Of a stretch of 64,000 bases of DNA, positions 23,186-31,878 are shown one piece after another. The translations under genes were made by a program, and so were the position numbers. Source of the stretch: Halorubrum lacusprofundi ATCC 49239 (lineage in GTDB: Archaea; Halobacteriota; Halobacteria; Halobacteriales; Haloferacaceae). The notes under the pieces are model-generated. The model was given only the letters and a program-made list of their open reading frames with translations. It had not been told where the DNA came from and searched no databases. Positions within the stretch are counted from its first letter, which is position 1; each line of letters starts with the position of its first letter. The stretch is taken from assembly GCF_000022205.1 (NCBI RefSeq), contig NC_012029.1:1984001-2048000 (forward strand). Reading direction: 5' to 3'.

Positions 23186-24265
23186 TTAGAACCCGTCCTC
23201 GAAGACGAACGTCCCGTTGCGCTGGACAACCTCGCCGTCGACTTCGATGACGGAGTCCTCGCTCATGTCGACGATCATGTCGACGTGCTCGGCGGACTCG
23301 TTGACCTCGTTGCCTTCGCCGACCGTCTCCGGGTACGCGGAACCGACCGCCATGTGGACGGTGTCGCCCATCTTCTCGTCGAACAGCATGTTGTAGGTGA
23401 ACCGGTCGATCTGGCGGTTCATCCCGATGCCGAGTTCCCCGAGATGCCGAGATCCCTCGTCGGTGTCGAGGATCCCCGTCAGCAGGTCCTCGTTGCGTTC
23501 GGCGGAGTGGGAGACGACCTCTCCGTCCTCGAACCGGAGCCGGACCCCCTCGATCTCGCGGCCGTAGCGATAGAGTGGTAGATCGAAGTGAACCTCGCCG
23601 TCGACGCCGTCGCGCACGGGCGCGGTGAACACTTCACCGCCGGGAAGGTTGGCCTCGCCGTAGTCGTTAAGCGTGGAGTTACCCGACAGGTCCATCGTCA
23701 GGTCGGTCTCCTCACCGGATGTGATCCGGACCTCGTCGGCGGTATCGAGGATCTCGACCATGTTCGACTGGAACTCGCGCTGTTCGTCCCAGTCGAGCGA
23801 GACGGCGTCCCACACGAAGTTCTCGTACGCCTCGGTGCTCATTCCGGCGAGCTGGGCGTGGCTCGCGGTCGGGTACTGCGTGAGACACCACGTCTTCGAG
23901 AGCCGCGTCCGCTTGACGTCCTCCATCGCCCGGTTGTAGGCCGCGTTGGTCTCCGGGTCGATGTCGGCGTCCTCGGTGGCGTTCGAGCCGCCGCGCGCGA
24001 TGATGAACACGTCGGCCTCCTCGTAGAGCGCGCGTCGGTGGCTCGGCTCGGTGAAGTCGTCCGATGAGCGCTTGAAGGCGCGCTGGGCGCGCTTCGAGTA
24101 GTTGAGGTAGACGGGGTTGGCACCGCGATCCCCGCAGATCTCGTGGAGGGCGACCGCGAGGTCCTCGGCCTCCTTCGGCATCTGGATGACCACGTCGTCG
24201 CCCGACTGGATGTCGGTGGAGTGGTCGGCGATGATCTCCGCGTGTTCGCGAACGCGTGCGTCCAT
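23186..24265 (-). CDS. M29-family aminopeptidase
   Basis: The 359-residue metallo-aminopeptidase has the family's N-terminal domain (MDARVREHAEIIADHSTDIQ) and the C-terminal metal-binding segments: GEVFTAPVRDGVDGEVHF with the first Glu, the region SRHLGELGIGMN, the segment ENFVWDAVSLDW in the middle, HMAVGSAYPET with His, and AEHVDMIVDM with His and Asp near the end. These supply the two-metal site used by M29 enzymes to release N-terminal residues. The ATG at 24265 is chosen because the family starts there; the frame runs further upstream without protein character. Divergent from the M48 protease gene. Confidence 0.9.
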   Translation of the reverse strand: MDARVREHAEIIADHSTDIQSGDDVVIQMPKEAEDLAVALHEICGDRGANPVYLNYSKRAQRAFKRSSDDFTEPSHRRALYEEADVFIIARGGSNATEDADIDPETNAAYNRAMEDVKRTRLSKTWCLTQYPTASHAQLAGMSTEAYENFVWDAVSLDWDEQREFQSNMVEILDTADEVRITSGEETDLTMDLSGNSTLNDYGEANLPGGEVFTAPVRDGVDGEVHFDLPLYRYGREIEGVRLRFEDGEVVSHSAERNEDLLTGILDTDEGSRHLGELGIGMNRQIDRFTYNMLFDEKMGDTVHMAVGSAYPETVGEGNEVNESAEHVDMIVDMSEDSVIEVDGEVVQRNGTFVFEDGF

Positions 24266-24396
24266 GTGCAGGCGTTTCGCGGCCGAGGAATTACGGCTTT
24301 TCCTTCCGGCGGCACGCGTGGGGGAGCCGGCTGTTCCGCAGTCGTGGGGGAGCCGACGACACAACGGGTTTGACGCCCCGCCTCGTACAGTCGGAC

Positions 24397-25368
24397 ATGT
24401 CCCGGCTCGCGTTCCGCGCGGCCGCAGCCGTCGTCGGCGTCGCGCTGCTCGCGGTGTATCTGGCCGCGGCCGCGTTCGTCGCCGACGCGCTGCTGTTTCT
24501 CTGGGCCACACGCCCCGACCTCCCCGTTCTCCTCGCGCTGCTCGCCGTCGTCGCGGTCGGCTCGGCGTACCTCAGCTACTGGATCGGGACCGCACAGGTC
24601 CTCGCGAGTCTGGAGGGCGACCGACTGCCCCGCGAGCGCGCGCCCGACCTCCACCATCGGATCGACGCACTCGCGGCTCGGATGGCTGTCGACCGCCCGG
24701 CGCTGTACGTCACCGACGCCCGGGCGCCGAACGCGTTCGCGGTCGGCGGCGGATCGGGCGGCGGGGCCCTCGTGATGGACCGGTCGCTGTTCCGGATCCT
24801 CTCGGCGCGCGAGGTGGAGGCAATCGTCGCGCACGAACTGGCGCACCTCGAAACGAACGACGGGCTCGCGCTCGCGATGGCCGACGGGATCGGGCGTGCA
24901 GTCGTCGGGTTCACCACGGTGCTTGCGCTGCCGGCACTCCTTGCACTCTCTGGGCTCGCCGCCGCCTCGGCGTGGATCCGGGGGCGCCCCGGTGACCGGT
25001 CAGGTCCCTTCGCGTGGCTCCACCGCGCGCTCACGAACGGACTGTTCGCCGGCTTCGTACTCGCGACTCTCCTCGCCCGGTCGCGGTCGCGCAAGCGGGA
25101 GTTTGCGGCCGACGACCGTGCGGCTGAGGTGACCGGAGACCCCATCGCGCTTGCACGGGCGCTCCGGCGGATCGAGCGAGCCGCGGAGCCGTCGTGGCCC
25201 TTCACACCGCTGTCCACGTACAAACGGACCGAGAACCCGGCTGAGCGCTGGCTGTCGACGCACCCCTCGATCGAGGAGCGCGTCGAGCGCCTACGGCGGC
25301 GGGCGGCGGCACAGGAGTCGACCCGCCGAATCCCTATTGGGCCGTCGAGAGGGGGTCGACGCCGGTGA
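24397..25368 (+). CDS. HtpX-like M48 membrane metalloprotease
   Basis: The 323-residue integral membrane protease has two N-terminal hydrophobic helices (about residues 8-30 and 40-63), the zinc motif HELAH at about 147-151 in EVEAIVAHELAHLETNDG, two more hydrophobic segments (about 168-187 and 212-228), and the third-ligand region RKREFAADDRAAEVTGD. HtpX-type proteases remove damaged membrane proteins. A TATA-like GGGTTTGAC about 27 bases before the ATG at 24397 fits a leaderless message. The C-terminus carries the STHPSIEERVERL motif usual for the family. Confidence 0.92.
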   Translation: MSRLAFRAAAAVVGVALLAVYLAAAAFVADALLFLWATRPDLPVLLALLAVVAVGSAYLSYWIGTAQVLASLEGDRLPRERAPDLHHRIDALAARMAVDRPALYVTDARAPNAFAVGGGSGGGALVMDRSLFRILSAREVEAIVAHELAHLETNDGLALAMADGIGRAVVGFTTVLALPALLALSGLAAASAWIRGRPGDRSGPFAWLHRALTNGLFAGFVLATLLARSRSRKREFAADDRAAEVTGDPIALARALRRIERAAEPSWPFTPLSTYKRTENPAERWLSTHPSIEERVERLRRRAAAQESTRRIPIGPSRGGRRR

Positions 25369-25400
25369 GTTGGTGATTGAGGGGACTACGTGCAGGAGGC

Positions 25401-26708
25401 CTACAGCCCGTACTGCTCCCGTGTCGCGTCGCCGAGCCCCCGCTCGTCGAGCAGGTCCAGCGGCGCCAGCATATCGAGCTGGACGACGCCGGGGAGTCGA
25501 CCGATCTGGACGCCGCCGGTGAAGGTACACCGAGCGCGGATCTCGCCCTCGCTCATGTCGAGGAGTTTCCCGGCGCGGTCGAAGGCGTTCTGCGTGGCGT
25601 CGTTGACGGTGGCGCCGGAGCCGACGACCTGAATCGGGGCCATGTCGTCCTCGACGTCGACGCCGTGTTCTGCGCCGAGGTTCTGGCCGGACTCGCGCTC
25701 CGCGTCAGTGTAGGGCTTGCTGATGAAGGGCAGATCCTCCTCGTTCGGGAGCAGCACGGGACCATCGATATCGAGGCCCTCGATCACCTCTACGTCCATC
25801 GTGACGGTGCCGCTCACGTCGGTCGTGTGGAGGGAGAGCTCGCCGTCGCCCTGGTTCGCGTGGAGGTCGCCGACGTACACCCCGCCGCCGTCGATCTCGA
25901 CGGGGCAGATCAGCGTGGCACCCGCACGGACCTCGGAGATGTCCATGTGGCCGTCGGTGCGCTTTTCGAGATCTGCCTCGGTCTCGACGCCGTAGTCGTG
26001 GTCGGCGCCGATGAGACTCTGGCCGAAGTCGCCCGCGTTGTGCGAATCGGGCATCGTCACCGACGGCGTCGTTCCGATGTTCCCGATGAAGGGTCGGAGG
26101 CGACCGAGCGTGCCGGGCATCCCGTCCGGCTCGTACAGCAGGATCGGGTGTTGCCGGGCGTTCTCGGGGATGTCCATCACGCGCTCGGCGTCGAGCGCGA
26201 GCTCGTGAGCGCCCTCCTTGTCGAGGGTGACGCCGACCGCGTTCTCGTGGTCGAACGCGACGGTGTACCCGTACTCGAAGCCGAACGAGGAGGCGTTAGC
26301 GCCGCACTCGGCACAGCGGATCGCGTCTTCGCCCGTGCCCTCGACGATGGAGTCGGGCCACGTCGTCCCGCACTCGGGACAGCGGTGGTCGACGAAGGGA
26401 TCGTCGCCGAACGCACCCTCGCGCTCGGCCATCGAGCCCGTGCTGGTGGCCATGCTTGTCACCTCGACGTCGCGGATGTGGATCGCGATCGCGTCGCCGA
26501 CCTCGGCGCCCTCGACGCGGATCGGGCGGGTCACCTCGTGGCCGCCGCGGAACGACGGCGTGACCATCGGCCCCCAGCACCCCGGCGGCGTGTACGTCTC
26601 CACCCTTCCGCCGTCAGCGACTGTGCCGGCCCACTCCTGATCGGGACCGACCAGCCCGAGCGTGTACTGGTCGACGTACAGCTCCTCTTGAACGCCTTGT
26701 TGTGACAT
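25401..26708 (-). CDS. Acetamidase/formamidase family amidohydrolase with zinc-ribbon insertion
   Basis: The 435-residue protein matches the FmdA/AmdA acetamidase/formamidase family, which hydrolyses short amides to acid and ammonia. Signs are GDAIAIHIRDVEV (about residues 71-83), a central PFIGNIGTTPSVTMPDSHNA, and the C-terminal GSGATVNDATQNAF. Between about residues 110 and 135 sits an inserted zinc-ribbon-like pair, CPECG and CAECG (Cys 110, 113, 132, 135). The ATG at 26708 is preferred over an in-frame codon at 26945, whose extra region is low-complexity Pro/His/Thr. Divergent from the CARF-like regulator gene with a G-rich repeat between. Confidence 0.88.
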   Translation of the reverse strand: MSQQGVQEELYVDQYTLGLVGPDQEWAGTVADGGRVETYTPPGCWGPMVTPSFRGGHEVTRPIRVEGAEVGDAIAIHIRDVEVTSMATSTGSMAEREGAFGDDPFVDHRCPECGTTWPDSIVEGTGEDAIRCAECGANASSFGFEYGYTVAFDHENAVGVTLDKEGAHELALDAERVMDIPENARQHPILLYEPDGMPGTLGRLRPFIGNIGTTPSVTMPDSHNAGDFGQSLIGADHDYGVETEADLEKRTDGHMDISEVRAGATLICPVEIDGGGVYVGDLHANQGDGELSLHTTDVSGTVTMDVEVIEGLDIDGPVLLPNEEDLPFISKPYTDAERESGQNLGAEHGVDVEDDMAPIQVVGSGATVNDATQNAFDRAGKLLDMSEGEIRARCTFTGGVQIGRLPGVVQLDMLAPLDLLDERGLGDATREQYGL

Positions 26709-26767
26709 ACCACGTCGTGATTGGTGGGTCGCGGGAATAACGCTACTGCTCGCGGAAGCGTTCGATC

Positions 26768-26840
26768 GGTGTGGCGAGGTAGCGGGGTGGTGGGGTGTCG
26801 GGGTGACGGGGTGGCAGGGTGGCGGGTGGCGGAGTGGTGT
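26768..26840 (+). repeat. G-rich direct repeats (GGGGTG-type)
   Basis: About eight imperfect copies of an 8-9 base unit, CGGGGTGN, follow one another in the gap between the acetamidase gene and the regulator gene at 26932. The plus strand has at least six runs of three or four G, enough in principle for a G-quadruplex. The tract ends about 60 bases before the regulator's TATA box. Confidence 0.6.
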
Positions 26841-26900
26841 GAGGACAGGATGACGGGCGGCAGGTGTCGGACGGCGGGCTCCCGCGATCGCTTGCGTCCG

Positions 26901-26908
26901 TTTATAAG
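26901..26908 (+). promoter_or_regulatory. TATA box of the CARF-like regulator gene
   Basis: TTTATAAG lies with its centre about 28 bases upstream of the ATG at 26932, the ideal haloarchaeal distance, giving a leaderless transcript. It is the closest match to the TTTATAA consensus among the single-gene promoters in this window. Confidence 0.7.
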
Positions 26909-26931
26909 CGCGTCCCGCCAAACGCTCACCC

Positions 26932-27876
26932 ATGCAGACCCACATCGTGCCGGTCGGCTTCGATTACGACCGCATGATCGCCCCGCTCATCCGGGACCAG
27001 TTCGACGTCGACCGGGTGATCCTCTTGGAGGGGACGGTCGGCAGCGAGGCCAACGTCGAGTACTCGCGCAACATCGCGCGCAAGCTCGAACAGGACTTTC
27101 GGAACCTGCTCGGCGCCGAGACCGTTCGGGAGCAACTGGACGACGTGTACGACTACGACGCCGCCTTCGAGCGCGCCTTCGATCTGATAAATGCGGAACT
27201 CGATCGGGACGAGGGAGTCGATGATTCCGACGAGCGCGAAGTGTGGGTGAACCTCTGTTCGATGCCGCGGCCCGTCTCCTTCGCGTTCGCGACCGCGGCC
27301 CACTCGATCATGGTCGAGCGGCAGGACGACCGCGACCGCATCCACACCTACTACACCGCCCCGGAGAAGTACTTAGAGACCGAACTCGCCGAGGAGCTCC
27401 GGGCGAACCGCGACCTCCTGCGGGAGTTGGTCGAGGACGACGCGGTAGCCGACGATCGCGTCGGCGACGACCGCATCGCCGAACAGCTTGCCACCACCAC
27501 CGACCTGCTCGCGGAGTTCGACGAGCGCGGCACCACCATCGGCGCGAAGCGCATCGGGGACAGCCACGTGATCGAGCTTCCGGTCGCCTCCTTCCAGAAC
27601 GTCAAGCCGTTCGAGGAGCTCGTGTTGTTCACCCTCGGCGAGCACGGCGAGTTCGAGTCGGTCTCCGAACTGGCCGAGACGCTCGCCGCCGACCTCAACG
27701 AGCAGTACACCGACTCGTTCCGCTCGAAGGTGATATACAACGTCGATCGGCTCGGCCCCGGGGGCAAGGGGTACATCGAGCGCGAAGAACACGGGAAGTC
27801 CTACCGAACCACTCTCTCGCGGATCGGCGAACTGTGGGTCCGGGCGCACGCCGGCGAGGATCGGGAGTTGGCGTAG
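26932..27876 (+). CDS. CARF-like domain and winged-helix regulator (DUF6293 / HFX_2341 family)
   Basis: The 314-residue protein begins MQTHIVPVGFDYDRMIAPLI, a strand-loop-helix of a Rossmann-like sensor domain, and contains REVWVNLCSMPRPVSFAFATAA (about 103-124), which resembles the conserved ligand-site region of CARF-type domains. A linker of acidic helices leads to a C-terminal winged helix (about 225-314) with GEFESVSELAETLAADLNEQ and a wing reading GKSYRTTLSRIG. I recall this as the haloarchaeal DUF6293 family, probably a ligand-controlled regulator. There are no CRISPR or cas genes nearby. Confidence 0.78.
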   Translation: MQTHIVPVGFDYDRMIAPLIRDQFDVDRVILLEGTVGSEANVEYSRNIARKLEQDFRNLLGAETVREQLDDVYDYDAAFERAFDLINAELDRDEGVDDSDEREVWVNLCSMPRPVSFAFATAAHSIMVERQDDRDRIHTYYTAPEKYLETELAEELRANRDLLRELVEDDAVADDRVGDDRIAEQLATTTDLLAEFDERGTTIGAKRIGDSHVIELPVASFQNVKPFEELVLFTLGEHGEFESVSELAETLAADLNEQYTDSFRSKVIYNVDRLGPGGKGYIEREEHGKSYRTTLSRIGELWVRAHAGEDRELA

Positions 27877-27907
27877 GACGTGTCGGATCTCGGAAGGGCG
27901 GTTAGCT

Positions 27908-28176
27908 GTTTATAAGTGGCTTCTGGCAGTGGATCGACGGCGAAGGCCTCCAAAGCCCCAACCGCTCGGCGATACGTGATCGACGACTCCGCGGTGAACA
28001 GCTTCAAAGCCCCAGCCGCGAGGACGAAGGCGGCCCCTTTGAGTCCCACCCGACCGCACAGCACCGCGGCCTCACGCCTCCCCAGCCTCGTCGCTCGCTT
28101 CGCTCGCGACTCCCTCGCGCGTGCTCCTCGGCCGCGAGGCAGCCTCGGCGGCACGCGCCACCGCGACTGATTTATC
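27908..28176 (-). repeat. Intergenic repeat family, copy A
   Basis: The 349-base gap before cofH is filled by this element in minus orientation. Read on the minus strand it has GGTGGCGCGTGCC near its start, GAGCACGCGCGAGG, GAGGCTGGGGAGGCGTGAGG, GGGACTCAAAGGGG, and then two 57-60 bp units beginning GGGGCTTTGAAG and GGGGCTTTGGAG. It closes with CACTTATAAAC. The units translate as GALKLFTAESSITYRRAV and GALEAFAVDPLPEATYK, but the frame lacks a sensible start. It matches copies B to E along most of its length. Confidence 0.75.
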
Positions 28177-28225
28177 AGTGCCGTGACCGGCCCGTTTTTA
28201 TTCGTGGGACGGGGAGACACACGCG

Positions 28226-29674
28226 ATGAATCCGGCGCGGGACCCCGACGCGACAGACCGCGACGCCGCCGACCTCGACGACGACTTCGGCTTCGCCGAG
28301 CCGGCGACCGACCAGTCGTTCGAGAACGCGCTCGCGAAGGCCCGCGACGGCGACCGCCTCTCAATCGACGACGCGACCGAACTGCTCGCGACCGGCACGG
28401 ACACCGAGGGGGTCGACCCCGTCCGCAAAGAGCGGGTCCTCGAACTCGCCGACCGCCGGCGCCATGAGGAGGTCGGCGACGAGATCACGTTCGTCGCCAA
28501 CCTCAACAACAACGTCACGACCGCCTGCAACACGGGCTGTCTGTTCTGCAACTTCAAGGACTCGGCGCACGCCTTCGAGGCCGACAGCGACGCCGACCAC
28601 GTTGGCTTCACGAAGACGCCCGCCGAGTCCCGCGCGATCGTCGAAGACGCCCTCGACATGGGCGTCTACGAGGTGTGCTCGGTGTCCGGGCTCCACCCCG
28701 CGCTCGCGCTGAACGAGGAGCACCACGAGATCCTTCAATCCTACGACGACCCGGAAAGCGAGGTGAACTACAAACCGCCCGAGGAGTACGCCACGGATCC
28801 GGGCACCTACGTCGAGCAGATCGAGGCGATGTCGGTCGGCGGGATCCACCTGCACTCGATGACGCCCGAGGAGGCGTACCACGCCGCCCGCGGCACCGAC
28901 TGGGACTACGAGACGGTCTACCGCGAACTCGCTGCGGCCGGACTCGACTCCGCTCCCGGCACCGCCGCGGAGATCCTCGTCGACGAGGTCCGCGACGTGA
29001 TCTGCCCCGGGAAGATCCGCACCGACGACTGGGTCGCGGCCATGGAGGGCGCGATGGCGGCCGGCCTCGATGTCACCTCAACGATGATGTACGGTCACGT
29101 CGAGACGGTCGAACACCGCGCGAAACACCTCGGAGTGATCCGCGATCTACAGGACCGCACCGGCCGGATTACGGAGTTCGTCCCCCTCTCCTTTATCCAC
29201 CAGAACACGCCCCTCTACCGCCACGGCGTTGTCGACTCCGGCCCCTCTCACGACGAGGACGAACTCGTGGTGGCGGTCGCGCGCCTCTTCTTGGACAACG
29301 TCGATCACGTGCAGGCCTCGTGGGTGAAGTCGGGCGACGCGCACGGACTGAAACTGCTCAACTGCGGCGCCGACGACTTCATGGGCACCATCCTCTCCGA
29401 GGAGATCACCAAACGCGCCGGCGGCGAGTACGGGGAGTTCCGCTCGTTCGACGACTACGTCGACATGATCACGGCGATCGGCCGCACGCCGGTCGAGCGC
29501 TCGACCGACTACCGCACCCGCCGGCGGATCGATCCCGACGACAATCCTCACGGACCGCGGCTCGGTCCTCGCGCCGACGGCACGCCGATGCTCTCGGACT
29601 CGTCGTCCGGCGGGTCCGGTAAGTCTGGCGCGTCTGGCGCGTCCGACGGGGAGTCGTCGGGCGCCGACGACTGA
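28226..29674 (+). CDS. cofH: F420 biosynthesis radical SAM protein CofH
   Basis: The 482-residue protein has the radical-SAM motif CNTGCLFCNF (C-x3-C-x2-C, about residues 104-113) and the CofH-type sequence VCSVSGLHPAL, IEAMSVGGIHLHSMTPEEA and TSTMMYGHVETVEHRAKHL. CofH joins tyrosine to the ribityl-uracil intermediate; with CofG it makes the deazaflavin core (Fo) of coenzyme F420. The N-terminal 70 acidic residues and the Ser/Gly-rich C-terminal 30 residues are extra compared with methanogen enzymes. A TATA-like TTTTTATT about 28 bases upstream fits a leaderless start. CofG is not in the window. Confidence 0.93.
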   Translation: MNPARDPDATDRDAADLDDDFGFAEPATDQSFENALAKARDGDRLSIDDATELLATGTDTEGVDPVRKERVLELADRRRHEEVGDEITFVANLNNNVTTACNTGCLFCNFKDSAHAFEADSDADHVGFTKTPAESRAIVEDALDMGVYEVCSVSGLHPALALNEEHHEILQSYDDPESEVNYKPPEEYATDPGTYVEQIEAMSVGGIHLHSMTPEEAYHAARGTDWDYETVYRELAAAGLDSAPGTAAEILVDEVRDVICPGKIRTDDWVAAMEGAMAAGLDVTSTMMYGHVETVEHRAKHLGVIRDLQDRTGRITEFVPLSFIHQNTPLYRHGVVDSGPSHDEDELVVAVARLFLDNVDHVQASWVKSGDAHGLKLLNCGADDFMGTILSEEITKRAGGEYGEFRSFDDYVDMITAIGRTPVERSTDYRTRRRIDPDDNPHGPRLGPRADGTPMLSDSSSGGSGKSGASGASDGESSGADD

Positions 29675-29701
29675 GCGCGGAACCGCGAGAAGAAGCGACG
29701 C

Positions 29702-30925
29702 CTACCGCCCGAGGTCCGCGTGCGCGGAGGAGAGGTGTCTGGAGCCGAGCGCCGCGAGCAGCGAGAGCTCGCCGGCGAGCGCGCCCACCGCGATCGCCTC
29801 CGCGAGCGCGTCGCCGTTGCTCCCGGCGGGGTCGCCGCCGCCGCGGACGCCGAGGATGTCCAGCCCTGCCGCCTGCGTCGGGAGCCCCGTCCCGCCGCCG
29901 ACGGTCCCGACCTCGAGGCTCGCGAGCGACACGGAGAGGTACAGGTCGCCCTCGGGCGTCGTCTCCGCGGTCGTGATCGCGTTCGCCCCCTCGACGACCT
30001 GGGCCTCGTCCTGCCCGGTCGCGAGGAACATCGCCGCGACCGCGTTGGCGACGTGGGCGTTGAAGCCGAGCCCGCCCGCCTTCGCGGAGCCGACGAGGTT
30101 CTTCCGGGTGTTGATCTCCGCGATCGACTCCGGCGTCGTGTGGAGCCGCTCCTCGACGACCTCGCGGGGAACCTCCACGTCGGCGGCCACGGAGCGTCCG
30201 CGCCCCTCGACCGCGTTGATCGCGGCCGGCTTCTTGTCCGAACAGAGGTTCCCCGAGAGCGCGACGAGCGAGGCGTCCGTTTCGGCCTCGATCTCGTCGC
30301 AGGCCTCGCGGGTCGCGATGGTGACCATGTTCATCCCCATCGCGTCTTTCGTGTCGTAGCGGAACCGCAGGTAGACGTTGTTACCGACGACGTAGGGCGT
30401 CACGTCGAGCAGCTCGCCGTGGCTCGTCGTCGACTCGGCCGCCTCTCGAAGAACCCCCTCGTTGTCGCGGACCCACGAGACGAGCGCCTCCGCCTCGGCC
30501 ACGTCGGCCACGCGGAAGATCGGCGCTCGGGTCATCCCGCTCTTCGTCACGCGCGCGGTCGCCCCGCCGGCGTCGTTGACGACAGAGCAGCCGCGGTTGA
30601 TGGATGCGACGAGCGCGCCCTCCGTGGTCGCCATCGGGAGGTAGCGCTCGCCCGAGAGCGCGCCGCCGTCGACCGCGACGGGGCCGGCGACGCCCATCGG
30701 CACCTGCACCGCGCCGACCATGTTCTCGATGTTCGACCCGTGGGCGTCGGCCGCGTCGAACGCGTACTCGCCGAGCGCGTCGACGTCGGCGTCAGCAGTC
30801 TCGCTAACGAGGCGACGCCGGGCGGCCGCAGCGGTGTTGGCGTCGGCGTGCGCTTCGAGTTCGTGGAAGCGAATCTCGCCCTCGCTGACGCGGTCGGCGA
30901 GCGACGCGGGTGTGGGTTCGGTCAT
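29702..30925 (-). CDS. hmgA: 3-Hydroxy-3-methylglutaryl-CoA reductase (class I)
   Basis: The 407-residue enzyme reduces HMG-CoA to mevalonate with NADPH, the committed step of archaeal lipid synthesis. Motifs are IENMVGAVQVPMGVAGPV (about residues 57-74) with the catalytic Glu nearby, MGMNMVTIATREACDEIE, the catalytic-Lys segment SGNLCSDKKPAAIN, the Asp in GQDEAQVVEGANAI, and the C-terminal histidine in LGSRHLSSAHA. Length and motifs fit class I archaeal enzymes. A minus-strand TATA-like element at about 30950 supports the start at 30925. The start of the next minus-strand gene is upstream at 31484. Confidence 0.95.
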   Translation of the reverse strand: MTEPTPASLADRVSEGEIRFHELEAHADANTAAAARRRLVSETADADVDALGEYAFDAADAHGSNIENMVGAVQVPMGVAGPVAVDGGALSGERYLPMATTEGALVASINRGCSVVNDAGGATARVTKSGMTRAPIFRVADVAEAEALVSWVRDNEGVLREAAESTTSHGELLDVTPYVVGNNVYLRFRYDTKDAMGMNMVTIATREACDEIEAETDASLVALSGNLCSDKKPAAINAVEGRGRSVAADVEVPREVVEERLHTTPESIAEINTRKNLVGSAKAGGLGFNAHVANAVAAMFLATGQDEAQVVEGANAITTAETTPEGDLYLSVSLASLEVGTVGGGTGLPTQAAGLDILGVRGGGDPAGSNGDALAEAIAVGALAGELSLLAALGSRHLSSAHADLGR

Positions 30926-31010
30926 GGCCGGGGTTCCTCGCGGCGCGCGCTAATGACTATCGGTTTTGCAGGCGCTTCGGGGGCCGCGGGCTATCCTCAG
31001 AACTTCCCGA

Positions 31011-31484
31011 CTACCGCCCGACGATCCCGGAGAGCCGCTCGCGGAGCGACTCGCCGCCGAGCTTGAGGTAGTAGGCGTCGCCACCGTCCTCGTAGTAGTC
31101 GTCGATCCGGCGGACGACCTCGAAGCCGAGGTGTTCGTAGAAGCCGAGCGCCCCGGTGTTGGTCGTGCGGGCGTGGCAGGTGACTGATCGGTGTTCCTGG
31201 GCCACGTCGGCGATGAGGCGCTCGGCGTGACCGCGCCCCCGGTGATCGGGGTGGACAGCCAGAAAGAGGATGTAGCCGTCGCGGCGCACGGAGGCGAACG
31301 CGACGATCTCGTCGTTCTCGACCAGTAGGTGCGTCGTGGACCGACGGTAGGCGTCGACGAAGAACCCCCGCCGCTGTCGGAGGACGCCCTCCTCGGATCG
31401 GATCCGCTCTTTGAGCTCCCACGCCTCGGCGACGTGGTCGGTCTCGCCGGGCGGTTCCGTCCGCTTCTCCACGTTGACGCTCAC
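31011..31484 (-). CDS. GNAT-family N-acetyltransferase
   Basis: The 157-residue protein has the GNAT core: strand YILFLAVHPDHRGRGHAERL (about residues 70-89) with the acetyl-CoA pyrophosphate loop RGRGHA, then TNTGALGFYEHLGFEVVRR, the RimI-like alpha/beta hallmark. An N-terminal helical segment reads HVAEAWELKERIRSEEGVLR. The acceptor is unknown. The start is a GTG at 31484, with a minus-strand TATA-like GTTATATCC about 28 bases upstream. Confidence 0.87.
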   Translation of the reverse strand: MSVNVEKRTEPPGETDHVAEAWELKERIRSEEGVLRQRRGFFVDAYRRSTTHLLVENDEIVAFASVRRDGYILFLAVHPDHRGRGHAERLIADVAQEHRSVTCHARTTNTGALGFYEHLGFEVVRRIDDYYEDGGDAYYLKLGGESLRERLSGIVGR

Positions 31485-31638
31485 TGCACGTGGCTAACAC
31501 GCCAGCGGGATATAACTCCACCGCCACCGGGGACGGTTGCGCTCGGCGGGCGAGGGGACGCAAGTCGAGCGAACGGTCCCGAGTGCTGCGACCCAACGAC
31601 GGAAAGGTTTTGTTGCGCTCGGTCGTGGGTGTGCGGTA

Positions 31639-31878
31639 ATGGACCCGCCGCCAACGGGCCGGAAGCGGCTCCGTCACGCGTTCCTCGCTGGCGTCTCCGT
31701 CACCGCCCCCTCTGCCATCACTCTCGCGGCGCTCGGCGTGGTGTTTAACGCGGTTTATGACCACCTGCACGCATTCTCGTCGGAGATCCTCCCGGTGTTG
31801 CAACCGGTGACGCTCCCGGTCGGCCGCGAGATCGCCACCGAGATCGATATCCCTCCGAGCGATAGAGGTGACGACTGA
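31639..31878 (+). CDS. Short membrane protein, N-terminal fragment of a DUF502-like protein
   Basis: The 79-residue product has one hydrophobic helix (SVTAPSAITLAALGVVFNAVYD, about 20-41) after a basic start, resembling the first part of DUF502 proteins (about 200 residues in bacteria and archaea). The rest of such a protein, with its second helix and conserved glycine-rich region, is absent; the frame closes after an acidic tail, IDIPPSDRGDD. The stop overlaps the ATG of archease (TGATG). It may be a real small protein or a truncated gene kept for coupling. Confidence 0.55.
   Translation: MDPPPTGRKRLRHAFLAGVSVTAPSAITLAALGVVFNAVYDHLHAFSSEILPVLQPVTLPVGREIATEIDIPPSDRGDD

Noticed and set aside
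28080..28140. Possible hairpin in repeat copy A at GTCGCTCGCTTCGCTCGCGAC
   Set aside because: On checking the pairing only two base pairs form next to the loop; it is an alternating GC repeat, not a hairpin like those in copies B and C.
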